Made by a program: the position numbers and the translations under genes. Under the pieces are notes generated by a model. The model was not told the DNA's origin, ran no database searches, and worked only from the letters and a program-made list of their open reading frames with translations. This document shows, piece after piece, positions 1-8,944 of a stretch of 56,676 nucleotides of DNA; the stretch's first letter is position 1, and the number at the start of each line of letters is the position of its first letter. Source of the DNA: Mycolicibacterium austroafricanum (lineage in GTDB: Bacteria > Actinomycetota > Actinomycetes > Mycobacteriales > Mycobacteriaceae); contig NZ_CACSIP010000012.1 in NCBI RefSeq assembly GCF_902705885.1, forward strand, positions 1 to 56,676, in the 5' to 3' direction.

Positions 1-537
1 GCCCCGGTGGCCCCGCCCCCGGTGGTCGCACCCCCGGTGGTGGTACCGCCCCCGGTGATCGTGTTGCCGCAGCCGGAATGGCCGCGGTGGCAACCGCCGT
101 GGGAGCGGGACGACGCCGGGGGCGACGCCGAGGACGACGCCGAGGACGACCCCGGGGACGACGCCGAGGCGCCGCAGACCACGCGACCCACCACGCCGCA
201 ACCCACGACGCCGCAACCCACGACGCCGCGGCCGACCACGGTGGTGCCGACGACGGTGGTGCCGACGACACCGCGCCCGACCGTGCCGCAGGTCCCGACA
301 GTTCCGCAGGTCCCGCAACAGTCCCAGTGGCCGCTGCCCGGTAGCGGCTCCGGCTCCAGCGGGGGTTCCGGCTCGGGCGCCTCGGGCGGGAGCGGCAGTC
401 GCGGGTCTGACGCCTCCAGCCGCGGATCCGGTAATTCCGGCTCCTCGCGTGGAAGCTCGGGTAGCGGGGTGCCCGGCGACCTCAACGGCGACGGCTGCTT
501 CCTGGTGTTCTGCTCGTCCGACGGCGGCCGCGGCTAG
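1..537 (+). CDS. 3' fragment of a Pro/Thr- and Ser/Gly-rich protein, 5' end outside window
   Basis: The frame is open from the first base and stops at TAG 535-537, so this is most likely the C-terminal end of a longer gene; the GTG at 7 need not be its start. The visible ~178 residues are low complexity: a Pro/Val-rich stretch, an acidic Asp/Glu/Gly block, a Pro-Thr-Gln repeat (about residues 60-100), a Ser/Gly-rich linker, and an ending with two Cys (CFLVFC). Such tails are typical of secreted or wall-spanning segments, but no signal peptide or domain is visible here. Codon-third-position G+C fits a real gene. Function unknown. Confidence 0.55.
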   Translation, partial: APVAPPPVVAPPVVVPPPVIVLPQPEWPRWQPPWERDDAGGDAEDDAEDDPGDDAEAPQTTRPTTPQPTTPQPTTPRPTTVVPTTVVPTTPRPTVPQVPTVPQVPQQSQWPLPGSGSGSSGGSGSGASGGSGSRGSDASSRGSGNSGSSRGSSGSGVPGDLNGDGCFLVFCSSDGGRG

Positions 538-610
538 CATTCACCTGCCGTTGGCCCGGCGCTCAGTGTCGCGTAGCGGCCAGCTCATCCCGGCTGCCTA
601 GAGAGGCAGT

Positions 611-1951
611 ATGCGATGCACCGTGTTCGGTACCGGATACCTCGGAGCGACCCACGCGGTGGGGATGGCCGAGCTGGGCCACGACGTGATCGGTGTCGAC
701 ATCGACCCGGGCAAGGTCGCCAAGCTCTCCGGCGGTGACGTGCCGTTCTACGAGCCGGGCCTGCGAGAGATGCTGCAGCGCAACCTGCACGACGGCCGGC
801 TGCGTTTCACCACGGACTACGCGGAGGCCGCGGAGTTCGCCGACGTGCACTTCCTCGGCGTGGGCACCCCGCAGAAGAAGGGCGAATACGGCGCCGACCT
901 GCGCCATGTGTACGCGGTGATCGACACCCTCGTCCCGCTGCTGCGGCGTCCCGCGGTGATCGTGGGCAAGTCCACCGTGCCGGTGGGCACGGCCGCCGAG
1001 CTGTGTCAGCGTGCCCGCGGCCTCGCCGCCGACGGGGTCGGTGTCGAGGTGGCGTGGAACCCGGAGTTCCTGCGCGAGGGGTTCGCCATCCACGACACCC
1101 TGCATCCCGATCGCATCGTGCTTGGCGTGCAACGAGATTCGGTGTTCGCCGAAGACGCCATCCGTGCGCTGTATGCAACCCTCCTCGACGACGGGGTGCC
1201 GTTCCTGTTGACCGACCTGCAGACCGCCGAGCTGGTCAAAGTGTCGGCGAATGCCTTTCTGGCGACCAAGATCTCGTTCATCAACGCGATCTCCGAGGTG
1301 TGCGAAGCCGTCGACGCCGACGTCACCCTGCTGGCCGACGCACTCGGATACGACGCCCGCATCGGCAGGCGATTCCTCAACGCAGGACTGGGATTCGGCG
1401 GCGGCTGCCTGCCCAAGGACATCCGCGCGTTCATGGCCCGTGCCGGCGAGCTCGGCGCCAACCACGCGCTGACGTTCCTGCGCGAAGTGGACAGCATCAA
1501 CATGCGTCGCCGGGTCAAGATGGTGGAGCTGGCCACCAGGGCGTGCGGCGGTTCGCTGCTGGGCGCGAACGTCGCGGTGCTCGGCGCGGCGTTCAAACCC
1601 GAATCCGACGACGTGCGTGACTCGCCCGCGCTGAACGTGGCCGGAATGCTGCAGCTCAACGGGGCCACCGTCAACGTCTACGACCCCAAGGCGATGGAGA
1701 ACTCGCGGCGGGTGTTCCCCACCCTGAACTATTCGACGACGGCGGTGGAGGCCTGTGACCGGGCCGATGCGGTGCTGGTGCTGACCGAATGGAACGAGTT
1801 CGTGCAGCTGCAACCCGAGACGCTGGCGCAGATCGTGCGCGCCAAAGTTGTTGTCGACGGCCGCAATTGCCTCGACGCCGCGCTGTGGCGACAGGCGGGC
1901 TGGCGGGTTCACGCGTTGGGCCGGGCGGAGGGGGCGCCGACGGCGGCGTAG
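611..1951 (+). CDS. udgA: UDP-glucose 6-dehydrogenase
   Basis: Oxidises UDP-glucose to UDP-glucuronate with two NAD+, supplying sugar nucleotide for envelope glycans. The 446-aa protein matches the family length. It starts with a Rossmann motif (VFGTGYLGATHA, residues 5-16) followed by an acidic strand end (GVDID). It carries the conserved GKSTVPVGT segment, a Lys in ELVKVSANAFLATK, and the catalytic Cys266 in GFGGGCLPKD. The C-terminal third has the UDP-binding domain (AAFKPESDDVRDSP). ATG 611 is preceded by GAGAGG at 601-606. It corresponds to mycobacterial Rv0322/udgA by recalled similarity. It heads a rightward cluster that ends in rmlA, another nucleotide-sugar gene. Confidence 0.95.
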   Translation: MRCTVFGTGYLGATHAVGMAELGHDVIGVDIDPGKVAKLSGGDVPFYEPGLREMLQRNLHDGRLRFTTDYAEAAEFADVHFLGVGTPQKKGEYGADLRHVYAVIDTLVPLLRRPAVIVGKSTVPVGTAAELCQRARGLAADGVGVEVAWNPEFLREGFAIHDTLHPDRIVLGVQRDSVFAEDAIRALYATLLDDGVPFLLTDLQTAELVKVSANAFLATKISFINAISEVCEAVDADVTLLADALGYDARIGRRFLNAGLGFGGGCLPKDIRAFMARAGELGANHALTFLREVDSINMRRRVKMVELATRACGGSLLGANVAVLGAAFKPESDDVRDSPALNVAGMLQLNGATVNVYDPKAMENSRRVFPTLNYSTTAVEACDRADAVLVLTEWNEFVQLQPETLAQIVRAKVVVDGRNCLDAALWRQAGWRVHALGRAEGAPTAA

Positions 1952-1954
1952 CCT
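1949..1954 (+). promoter_or_regulatory. candidate -10 element (leaderless promoter) of the DUF1330 gene
   Basis: TAGCCT fits the mycobacterial TANNNT -10 and sits 7 nt before the ATG at 1962. Transcription would then begin at or next to the start codon. The TAG of the element is also the udgA stop codon. Inference from spacing only. Confidence 0.35.
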
Positions 1955-1961
1955 CGCGGCC

Positions 1962-2284
1962 ATGACCGTGTACGCGCTGAACCTGTTCGACATCGCCGAC
2001 CGCGACGAGTACCTGGCCTATTCGAAGCGCTCACCGAAGGAGGTCGCCGACCACGGCGGCCGCGTCGTCGCGCTGGGGCAGTTCCGCGAATCCGTCACCG
2101 GCGACATCGAGCCGCGAACGGTGATGATCCTCGTCGAGTGGGATTCCAAGGAGGCCTTCGACAGCTACCGCAACGACCCCGACCTGGCCGAACTGCACGC
2201 TCATCGGGAGAACGGCTCGTCGTCCTACATCTGGCATCTCTTCGATTCCTTGGCCGATCTGCGACCCCTGCTTAAACTCGGGTG

Positions 2285-2285
<1 letters not shown>
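1962..2285 (+). CDS. DUF1330 family protein
   Basis: A 107-aa protein with the ferredoxin-like dimeric alpha/beta-barrel pattern of DUF1330: N-terminal MTVYALNLFDIADRDEYLAYSKR, central RTVMILVEWDSKEAFDSYRNDP, and a C-terminal aromatic segment (SSYIWHLFDSL). The family has no settled function. ATG 1962 was chosen over longer in-frame starts because the alignment-like start MTVYALN is at the family position and because upstream codons overlap udgA. The gene ends in TGA overlapping the ATG of the following cytochrome P450 by one base, so the two are probably co-translated. Confidence 0.8.
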
Positions 2286-3631
<1,346 letters not shown>

Positions 3632-3632
3632 G

Positions 3633-4379
3633 GTGGACTTCCGAGCAGCCTTGCTCGAGCAGACTCGAGCCTTCGGTGACCTGATCAAGTCGGCGGATCC
3701 TGCGACACCGGTGCCCACCTGCGGGGACTGGACACTGCGGGAGTTGTTCCGGCACGTCGGCCGCGGGAATCGTTGGGCCGCACAGATCATCAGCGACCGG
3801 CGCAGCCAGCCGCTGGATCCGCGCGACGTGCGCGACGGCAAGCCGCCCGAGGACGCCGACGCCGCGATCGACTGGCTCAACGACGGCGCGCAGCTGGTGA
3901 TCGACGCGGTCGACCGGGTCGGTTCCGACGCCCGGGTATGGACGTTCATCGGCCCCCGGCCGGCGGGATGGTGGATACGCCGGCGGCTGCACGAGGCGAC
4001 CGTGCACCGCGCCGACGCGGCGCTGGCCGTGGGCGCCGAGTTCGAGCTGCCGCCCGAATTGGCCGGTGACGCGCTCAGTGAATGGCTCGAGCGGGCCTGC
4101 GTCGACCGGCGGAACTCCGTGGTGCTGGACCGCGGGCAGTCGATCCACCTGCACGCCACCGAGGAGAAGTTGGGGCCGACGGGGGAATGGACCATCGTCC
4201 ACGACGAGGACGGCGTGTGGTGGTCGCACAGCCACAGCAAGGGCAGCGTCGCGCTGCGCGGACCCGTCACCGAACTGCTGCTGGCCACCGTGCGGCGCAA
4301 GACCGCGGCCGAGGCCGGGCTCGAGGTGTTCGGTGACACCGCCGTCTGGCAGGCCTGGCTGGACAGCACGCCGTACTGA
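3633..4379 (+). CDS. maleylpyruvate isomerase family (DinB-fold) mycothiol-dependent-type protein
   Basis: A 248-aa protein with the TIGR03083-like DinB four-helix bundle: an N-terminal helix, the CGDWTLRELFRHVGRGNRWAA segment (residues ~29-48), and a later HEATVHRADAAL segment; the His residues are in the positions that usually bind metal in mycothiol S-transferases and isomerases. A C-terminal SCP2-like domain follows (HLHATE, VHDEDGVWWSHSHSKGSVALRGP). The substrate is unknown. It resembles Rv0332, which in M. tuberculosis also lies two genes upstream of rmlA. GTG 3633 lies 1 nt after the cyp140 stop; TAGGTT 6 nt upstream could be a -10. Confidence 0.8.
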   Translation: MDFRAALLEQTRAFGDLIKSADPATPVPTCGDWTLRELFRHVGRGNRWAAQIISDRRSQPLDPRDVRDGKPPEDADAAIDWLNDGAQLVIDAVDRVGSDARVWTFIGPRPAGWWIRRRLHEATVHRADAALAVGAEFELPPELAGDALSEWLERACVDRRNSVVLDRGQSIHLHATEEKLGPTGEWTIVHDEDGVWWSHSHSKGSVALRGPVTELLLATVRRKTAAEAGLEVFGDTAVWQAWLDSTPY

Positions 4380-4411
4380 TGGCGCACTTCGTCGGAGACG
4401 AACATTTGCAG

Positions 4412-4417
4412 TAGTTT
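4412..4417 (+). promoter_or_regulatory. candidate -10 element (leaderless promoter) of the NTF2-like gene
   Basis: TAGTTT fits TANNNT and ends 7 nt before ATG 4425 with no Shine-Dalgarno sequence in between. This suggests a leaderless transcript covering the NTF2-like gene and rmlA. Confidence 0.4.
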
Positions 4418-4424
4418 CGCGGAC

Positions 4425-4793
4425 ATGACCACTTCGGAGATGGCCACTGTTCTTGCCTGGCACGACGCACTCAACGCCGGGGACCTCGACACGCTGCTGT
4501 CGCTGTCCAGCGACGACATCGAGATCGGTGACGCCCACGGCGCCGGCCAGGGGCACGCCGCCCTGACCGAATGGGCGCGCGATCTCGACGGTAAGGCCGA
4601 GCCCGGACGGATCTACGTCCACGACGGCGTGGTCGTCGTCGAACAGCGCATCACGTCGGTGACCGGTGAGACCGGCTCGGCCGCCACCGCGTTCCGGGTG
4701 GTCCACGACAAGGTGACGTCGGTGTTCCGGCACGATGACCTGGCCGCCGCACTGGCCGCGACCGAGCTGACCGAAGCCGATCTGACCGGCTGA
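4425..4793 (+). CDS. SnoaL/NTF2-like small protein (Rv0333-type)
   Basis: A 122-aa protein with the NTF2-like pattern: N-terminal helix [27 protein letters not shown], a [14 protein letters not shown] loop, and a beta-rich C-terminal half ending [21 protein letters not shown]2-like folds serve as isomerases, lyases or ligand-binding modules; no catalytic residue set can be assigned here. It overlaps rmlA by one base (TGATG), the same arrangement as Rv0333-rmlA in M. tuberculosis, so it is probably co-expressed with dTDP-rhamnose synthesis. Confidence 0.8.
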   Translation: MTTSEMATVLAWHDALNAGDLDTLLSLSSDDIEIGDAHGAGQGHAALTEWARDLDGKAEPGRIYVHDGVVVVEQRITSVTGETGSAATAFRVVHDKVTSVFRHDDLAAALAATELTEADLTG

Positions 4794-5656
4794 TGCGCGG
4801 GATCATCCTGGCCGGGGGATCGGGCACCCGGCTGTATCCCATCACGATGGGCGTCAGCAAGCAGCTGGTGCCCGTCTACGACAAACCGCTGATCTACTAC
4901 CCGCTGTCCACGCTGATGATGGCGGGCATCCGCGACATCCTGGTGATCACGACGGCTCAGGACGCCCCGGGATTTCACCGGTTGCTCGGTGACGGTGCCG
5001 ATCTCGGCATCAATCTGCGCTACGCCGTCCAGGATCAGCCGGACGGCCTCGCTCAGGCATTCGTGATCGGCGCCGACCACATCGGAGACGACTCCGTGGC
5101 ACTGGTGTTGGGCGACAACATCTTCTACGGACCCGGGCTGGGAACGAGTTTGAGCCGGTTCCAGAACGTCAGCGGCGCAGCGATCTTCGCGTACTGGGTG
5201 GCGAACCCGTCGGCCTACGGGGTGATCGAGTTCGGCGCCGACGGCACGGCGACGTCACTGCAGGAGAAGCCGGCCGCACCCAAGTCACACTACGCGGTGC
5301 CCGGTTTGTACTTCTACGACAACGACGTCGTGGACATCGCACGGTCACTGCGCCGGTCCGCGCGTGGCGAGTACGAGATCACCGAGATCAACCAGACCTA
5401 TCTCGACGCGGGTCGGCTGTCGGTCGAGGTGCTGGCGCGCGGCACCGCCTGGCTGGACACCGGAACATTCGACTCACTGCTCGACGCCAGCGACTACGTG
5501 CGCACCATCGAACGCAGGCAGGGCTTGAAGATCAGCGTGCCCGAGGAGGTCGCGTGGCGGGTCGGTTTCATCGACGACGACGCGCTCGCCGCGCGGGCGC
5601 AGGCGCTGCTCAAGTCGGGGTACGGCGCCTATCTGCTGGAGCTTCTGGAGCGCTAG
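4793..5656 (+). CDS. rmlA: glucose-1-phosphate thymidylyltransferase
   Basis: Makes dTDP-glucose from glucose-1-phosphate and dTTP, the first step of dTDP-L-rhamnose synthesis. That sugar links arabinogalactan to peptidoglycan and is essential in mycobacteria. The 287-aa protein shows the nucleotidyltransferase signature GGSGTRLYP (residues 8-16), the [18 protein letters not shown] loop, the VLGDNIFYG metal-binding Asp segment, QEKP, and the C-terminal [10 protein letters not shown] segment. ATG 4793 overlaps the previous stop. Its last 47 bp overlap the end of the convergent YibE/F gene. Confidence 0.96.
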   Translation: MRGIILAGGSGTRLYPITMGVSKQLVPVYDKPLIYYPLSTLMMAGIRDILVITTAQDAPGFHRLLGDGADLGINLRYAVQDQPDGLAQAFVIGADHIGDDSVALVLGDNIFYGPGLGTSLSRFQNVSGAAIFAYWVANPSAYGVIEFGADGTATSLQEKPAAPKSHYAVPGLYFYDNDVVDIARSLRRSARGEYEITEINQTYLDAGRLSVEVLARGTAWLDTGTFDSLLDASDYVRTIERRQGLKISVPEEVAWRVGFIDDDALAARAQALLKSGYGAYLLELLER

Positions 5657-6875
5657 ACGGCGTCGCCAGCAGTGCGGCGATACCGGTGGTCAGCGGCACC
5701 GACAGCGCCAGCGCGATCCCGCCCACCGCGGAACGGGCGATCTCGATCGCCACGCTCTCGCTGGTCAGCACGTCACCCAGCGACCGGTTCGCGACGCTGA
5801 ACAGCAACAGCAGGGGCAGCGCGCTACCCGCATACGCCAGCACCAGCGTGTAGACAGTGCTGGCGATGTGGTCACGCCCCACCCGCATCGCCCCGACGAA
5901 CACTTCCCGCCGGGACGCGCCGTCGCCGACCGCGGCCAGCTCGAACGCGGTCGACGCCTGGGTGACGGTGACGTCGTTGAGCACACCGAGGGAGCCGATG
6001 ATGAATCCGGCCAGCAGCAGCCCGGTGATCGACACGTTGCCCAGGTAGGCGGCCACCTCGTTGTTCTGGTCTTCGGACAGCCCGGTGAGATGGGCGAACT
6101 CTATTGCGCCCCAGGACAGGAAGGCCGCCAGGAACAGCGAGGCCAGCGTCCCCAGCAGGGCGGCACTGGTCCGTAGGCTCACCCCGTGGGCGAGGTAGAT
6201 GACCGCATAGAGGATCGCGGAGGAGGCCACCACTGCTACCGGCACGGCGGGTGCGCCGTCGCGAAGCGCCGGGAGCAGGAACAGCACCAGCACCCCGAAC
6301 GCGATGACGATGCCGACCAGGGCGCGCAGCCCGCGCCAGCGTGCTACCGCGACGATCACCACCGCGAACACCGCTGCCAGCGCCGCCAGCGGCCACGACC
6401 GCGCGAAGTCGTAGAACGCGTAGGTGGTGGCGCCGCCCTCGTCGACCGTTCGGCTCAGGCGGACCTCGTCGCCGACGGCGAGACTCGGTTGGCCGGGGCC
6501 GCCGCTGAACTCCAGCAGCGTGTTCGCGCCCTGGTTGGGACCGGAGTCGATGGCCACCAGGTTCTGCACGCACGGCGCGCCTTCCTGCTGGGCGGGGATG
6601 GGGTCGGCGGTGAGCACCGCCCCCGCCGAGGGACTCCCGCAGGGCGCGGACCTGCTGGAGAGGACGTGGCCGGCCTCGGTGGTCACCGCGCCACCGGCGG
6701 CGTTCTGAAACGGCAACGGGATGTCGGCCTTCTGCCCGCTGGGCCACAGCAGCGCCGCCCCGATCAGTGTCGCGACGCCGCAGGCGATCAGAAGCCCGAC
6801 GACGATCTTGGCCGCCAGTGGCCCGAACGGGGACGGACCGCTCAGCGAATGCGAGTGTGAATGTGAGTGGGCCAC
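5610..6875 (-). CDS. YibE/F family multi-pass membrane protein
   Basis: A 421-aa integral membrane protein. The N-terminus is His/Ser-rich (HSHSHSHS, residues 3-10), followed by a first membrane segment (~20-45). An extracytoplasmic domain of about 110 residues with three Cys comes next, then at least six hydrophobic segments with the YibE/F-type [20 protein letters not shown] and [21 protein letters not shown] motifs. The family is sometimes suggested to be transporters but is uncharacterised. Start is GTG 6875. The 3' end runs 47 bp into rmlA on the opposite strand. Confidence 0.85.
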   Translation of the reverse strand: MAHSHSHSHSLSGPSPFGPLAAKIVVGLLIACGVATLIGAALLWPSGQKADIPLPFQNAAGGAVTTEAGHVLSSRSAPCGSPSAGAVLTADPIPAQQEGAPCVQNLVAIDSGPNQGANTLLEFSGGPGQPSLAVGDEVRLSRTVDEGGATTYAFYDFARSWPLAALAAVFAVVIVAVARWRGLRALVGIVIAFGVLVLFLLPALRDGAPAVPVAVVASSAILYAVIYLAHGVSLRTSAALLGTLASLFLAAFLSWGAIEFAHLTGLSEDQNNEVAAYLGNVSITGLLLAGFIIGSLGVLNDVTVTQASTAFELAAVGDGASRREVFVGAMRVGRDHIASTVYTLVLAYAGSALPLLLLFSVANRSLGDVLTSESVAIEIARSAVGGIALALSVPLTTGIAALLATPSSAPEAPADRRRTPT

Positions 6876-6908
6876 CCGGACAGGGTATGGGTACCGCCGG
6901 TCAGGCCG

Positions 6909-8174
6909 TCACTGCCGGTAGCTGACCAGGAAGTTGCCCAGCCGTTCGATCGCGTTGGCCAGGTCACGCGCCCACGGCAGCGTGACGATCCGTAGGTGAT
7001 CCGGTGTCGGCCAATTGAAACCGGTGCCCTGGGCCACCAGGATCTTCTCCTGCAGCAGCAGGTCCAGCACCAGTTGCTCGTCGTCGGCGATGTCATAGAC
7101 CTCGGGGTCCAGGCGCGGGAACGCGTACAGCGCGCCTTCGGGTTTCACGCACGACACCCCGGGGATCTCGTTGAGCTGGGTCCACGCCACGTCGCGTTGC
7201 TCCAGCAGTCGGCCGCCGGGCAGCACCAGGTCGTCGATGCTCTGGTGGCCGCCGAGGGCTACCTGAATCGCGTGCTGTGCAGGCACGTTCGGGCACAGCC
7301 GCATGTTGGCCAGCAGGCTGATGCCCTCGATGAAGCTGCTGGCGTGTTCCTTCGGACCGGTGATGACCAGCCAGCCGGACCGGTAGCCCGCCACCCGGTA
7401 GGCCTTGGACAGCCCGTTGAAGGTCAGCGTCAGGACGTCGGGCGCCACCGTGGCCAGCGCGATGTGCTCGGCGTCGTCGTAGAGGATCTTGTCGTAGATC
7501 TCGTCGGCGAGCAGCATCAGCTCGTGCTTGCGGGCCAGTTCGGCGATCTGGTTGAGGACTTCGCGGGTGTACACGGCGCCGGTGGGGTTGTTCGGGTTGA
7601 TCACCACGATCGCCTTGGTGCGTTCGGTGATCTTGGACTCCAGGTCCGCGATGTCGGGCTGCCAGCCCTGCGTCTCGTCACACAGGTAGTGCACCGGGGT
7701 GCCGCCGGCCAGTGACGTCGATGCGGTCCACAGCGGGTAGTCCGGCGCCGGGATGAGCACCTGGTCGCCGTTGTCGAGCAGTGCCTGCAGCGTCATCGTG
7801 ATCAGCTCGGAGACGCCGTTGCCCAGATACACGTCTTCGATGTCGAAACGCGGGAACCCCTCGACGAGTTCGTAGCGGGTGAACACCGCCCGGCGTGCGC
7901 TGACGATGCCCTTGGAGTCCGAGTAGCCCTGCGCATTCGGCAGCGCCGCGATGATGTCGCGCATGATCACGTCGGGCGCTTCGAAACCGAACGGCGCCGG
8001 GTTGCCGATGTTGAGCTTCAGGATCCGGTGGCCCTCGGCCTCCAGGCGCGACGCATGCTCGTGGACGGGTCCGCGGATCTCGTACAGGACGTCCTGCAGC
8101 TTGCTCGACTGCGTGAACGTGCGTGTTCGGCCGTGCTGGCCGGTTGCCTGCCACGGCAACTGATGGGTGCTCAC
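6909..8174 (-). CDS. aspC: PLP-dependent aminotransferase (AspC/alanine-type)
   Basis: Class I/II fold-type I aminotransferase of 421 aa. Seen are the N-terminal LNIGNPAPFGFEAPD segment, the PNNPTGAVY motif (residues ~195-203), ADEIYDKILYD with the pyridine-binding Asp, and the Schiff-base Lys257 in FNGLSKAYRVAGYRSGW. It corresponds to Rv0337c (annotated aspC), a family that commonly acts on alanine/glutamate, so exact amino-donor specificity is uncertain. The start is GTG 8174. It lies downstream of etfD on the same strand, separated by a long inverted repeat that may end or attenuate etfD transcription. Confidence 0.9.
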   Translation of the reverse strand: MSTHQLPWQATGQHGRTRTFTQSSKLQDVLYEIRGPVHEHASRLEAEGHRILKLNIGNPAPFGFEAPDVIMRDIIAALPNAQGYSDSKGIVSARRAVFTRYELVEGFPRFDIEDVYLGNGVSELITMTLQALLDNGDQVLIPAPDYPLWTASTSLAGGTPVHYLCDETQGWQPDIADLESKITERTKAIVVINPNNPTGAVYTREVLNQIAELARKHELMLLADEIYDKILYDDAEHIALATVAPDVLTLTFNGLSKAYRVAGYRSGWLVITGPKEHASSFIEGISLLANMRLCPNVPAQHAIQVALGGHQSIDDLVLPGGRLLEQRDVAWTQLNEIPGVSCVKPEGALYAFPRLDPEVYDIADDEQLVLDLLLQEKILVAQGTGFNWPTPDHLRIVTLPWARDLANAIERLGNFLVSYRQ

Positions 8175-8215
8175 GCAGATCAGTGTCCCACCGGCGTCCA
8201 GCGATTATCGAATCT

Positions 8216-8282
8216 GCGCCGACCGTGGGCGTTGGGTACGCAGAATGGCGGTGCTGCGTACCCAGGGCCCACGGTCGAGCGC
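8216..8282. terminator. long inverted repeat between etfD and aspC
   Basis: Arms 8221-8243 and 8254-8276 pair over ~23 bp with a few mismatches in the middle: GACCGTGGGC with GCCCACGGTC, and GGGTACGCAG with CTGCGTACCC. The loop is 10 nt, and outer bases 8216-8220 pair with 8277-8282 through a one-base bulge. There is no U-tract on either side. It could be a mycobacterial-type non-canonical terminator for etfD or an mRNA-stabilising hairpin. Confidence 0.55.
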
Positions 8283-8290
8283 CGATCCAG

Positions 8291-8944
8291 TTATCTCTTG
8301 CCGGGGCGGCGGGCGCCCTTGGCGATGCCCAACCCCTTCACCGGCGGCTCGTCGCCCACGACCCCGGCCTCGCCGTTGCCGGTCGCCGGCGGCGTCGGCT
8401 CGGTCTTCGACTCCGGTTCAGCCGCCTCGGGGGCGGGCTCGGCGGCAGGCTCCGGCGCCGGCGGGGGAGCAGCGGCCGGCGCCTTCTTGGCTCCCGGCCT
8501 ACGGGCGCCAGGGGCGATGCCCAGGCCCTTGACCTCGGGCTCGGGTTTGCTCTCCAGACCACGATCGGAGTCCGCGGTGTCCGCCGATTCGGTGCCGGCT
8601 TCGGCCTTGTCCGGATCGACGTTCGGCGGCTGGACGACCGTCGGCTCACCCTCGTTGGGTGCCACCTTCTTCGCCGCAGTCTTCTTCGCGCCTGGACGCT
8701 TGGCGCCCCCGGCGATACCGAGGCCCTTGACCTCTGGCTCCGCCTTGGCCGGAGCATCGGCCGGAGCGTCGGCGGCCGCTGGAGCGCTGTCGGCGGCCGG
8801 CGCGGCCGCGGTCTTCTTCGCGCCGGGTCGCTTGGCGCCCCCGGCGATGCCGAGGCCCTTCGGCGCGGTGGCGGGTGCGGAGGCGGCGGGTTCGGCGGAC
8901 TTCTTGGCGCCGGGGCGCTTGGCTGGGCCCGCGATGCCGAGGCC
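8291..8944 (-). repeat. five-copy GLGIAxxAxRPGxK coding repeat in the etfD tail
   Basis: Five near-identical 14-16-codon blocks encode GLGIA-(GP/GG/GG/PG/KG)-A-(K/R)-RPG-(A)K-K. They lie at about 8897-8944, 8815-8862, 8679-8726, 8484-8530 and 8291-8340, separated by Ala/Pro/Glu-rich linkers of variable length. Spacing is irregular, so this is a protein motif array and not a DNA tandem repeat. Confidence 0.8.
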
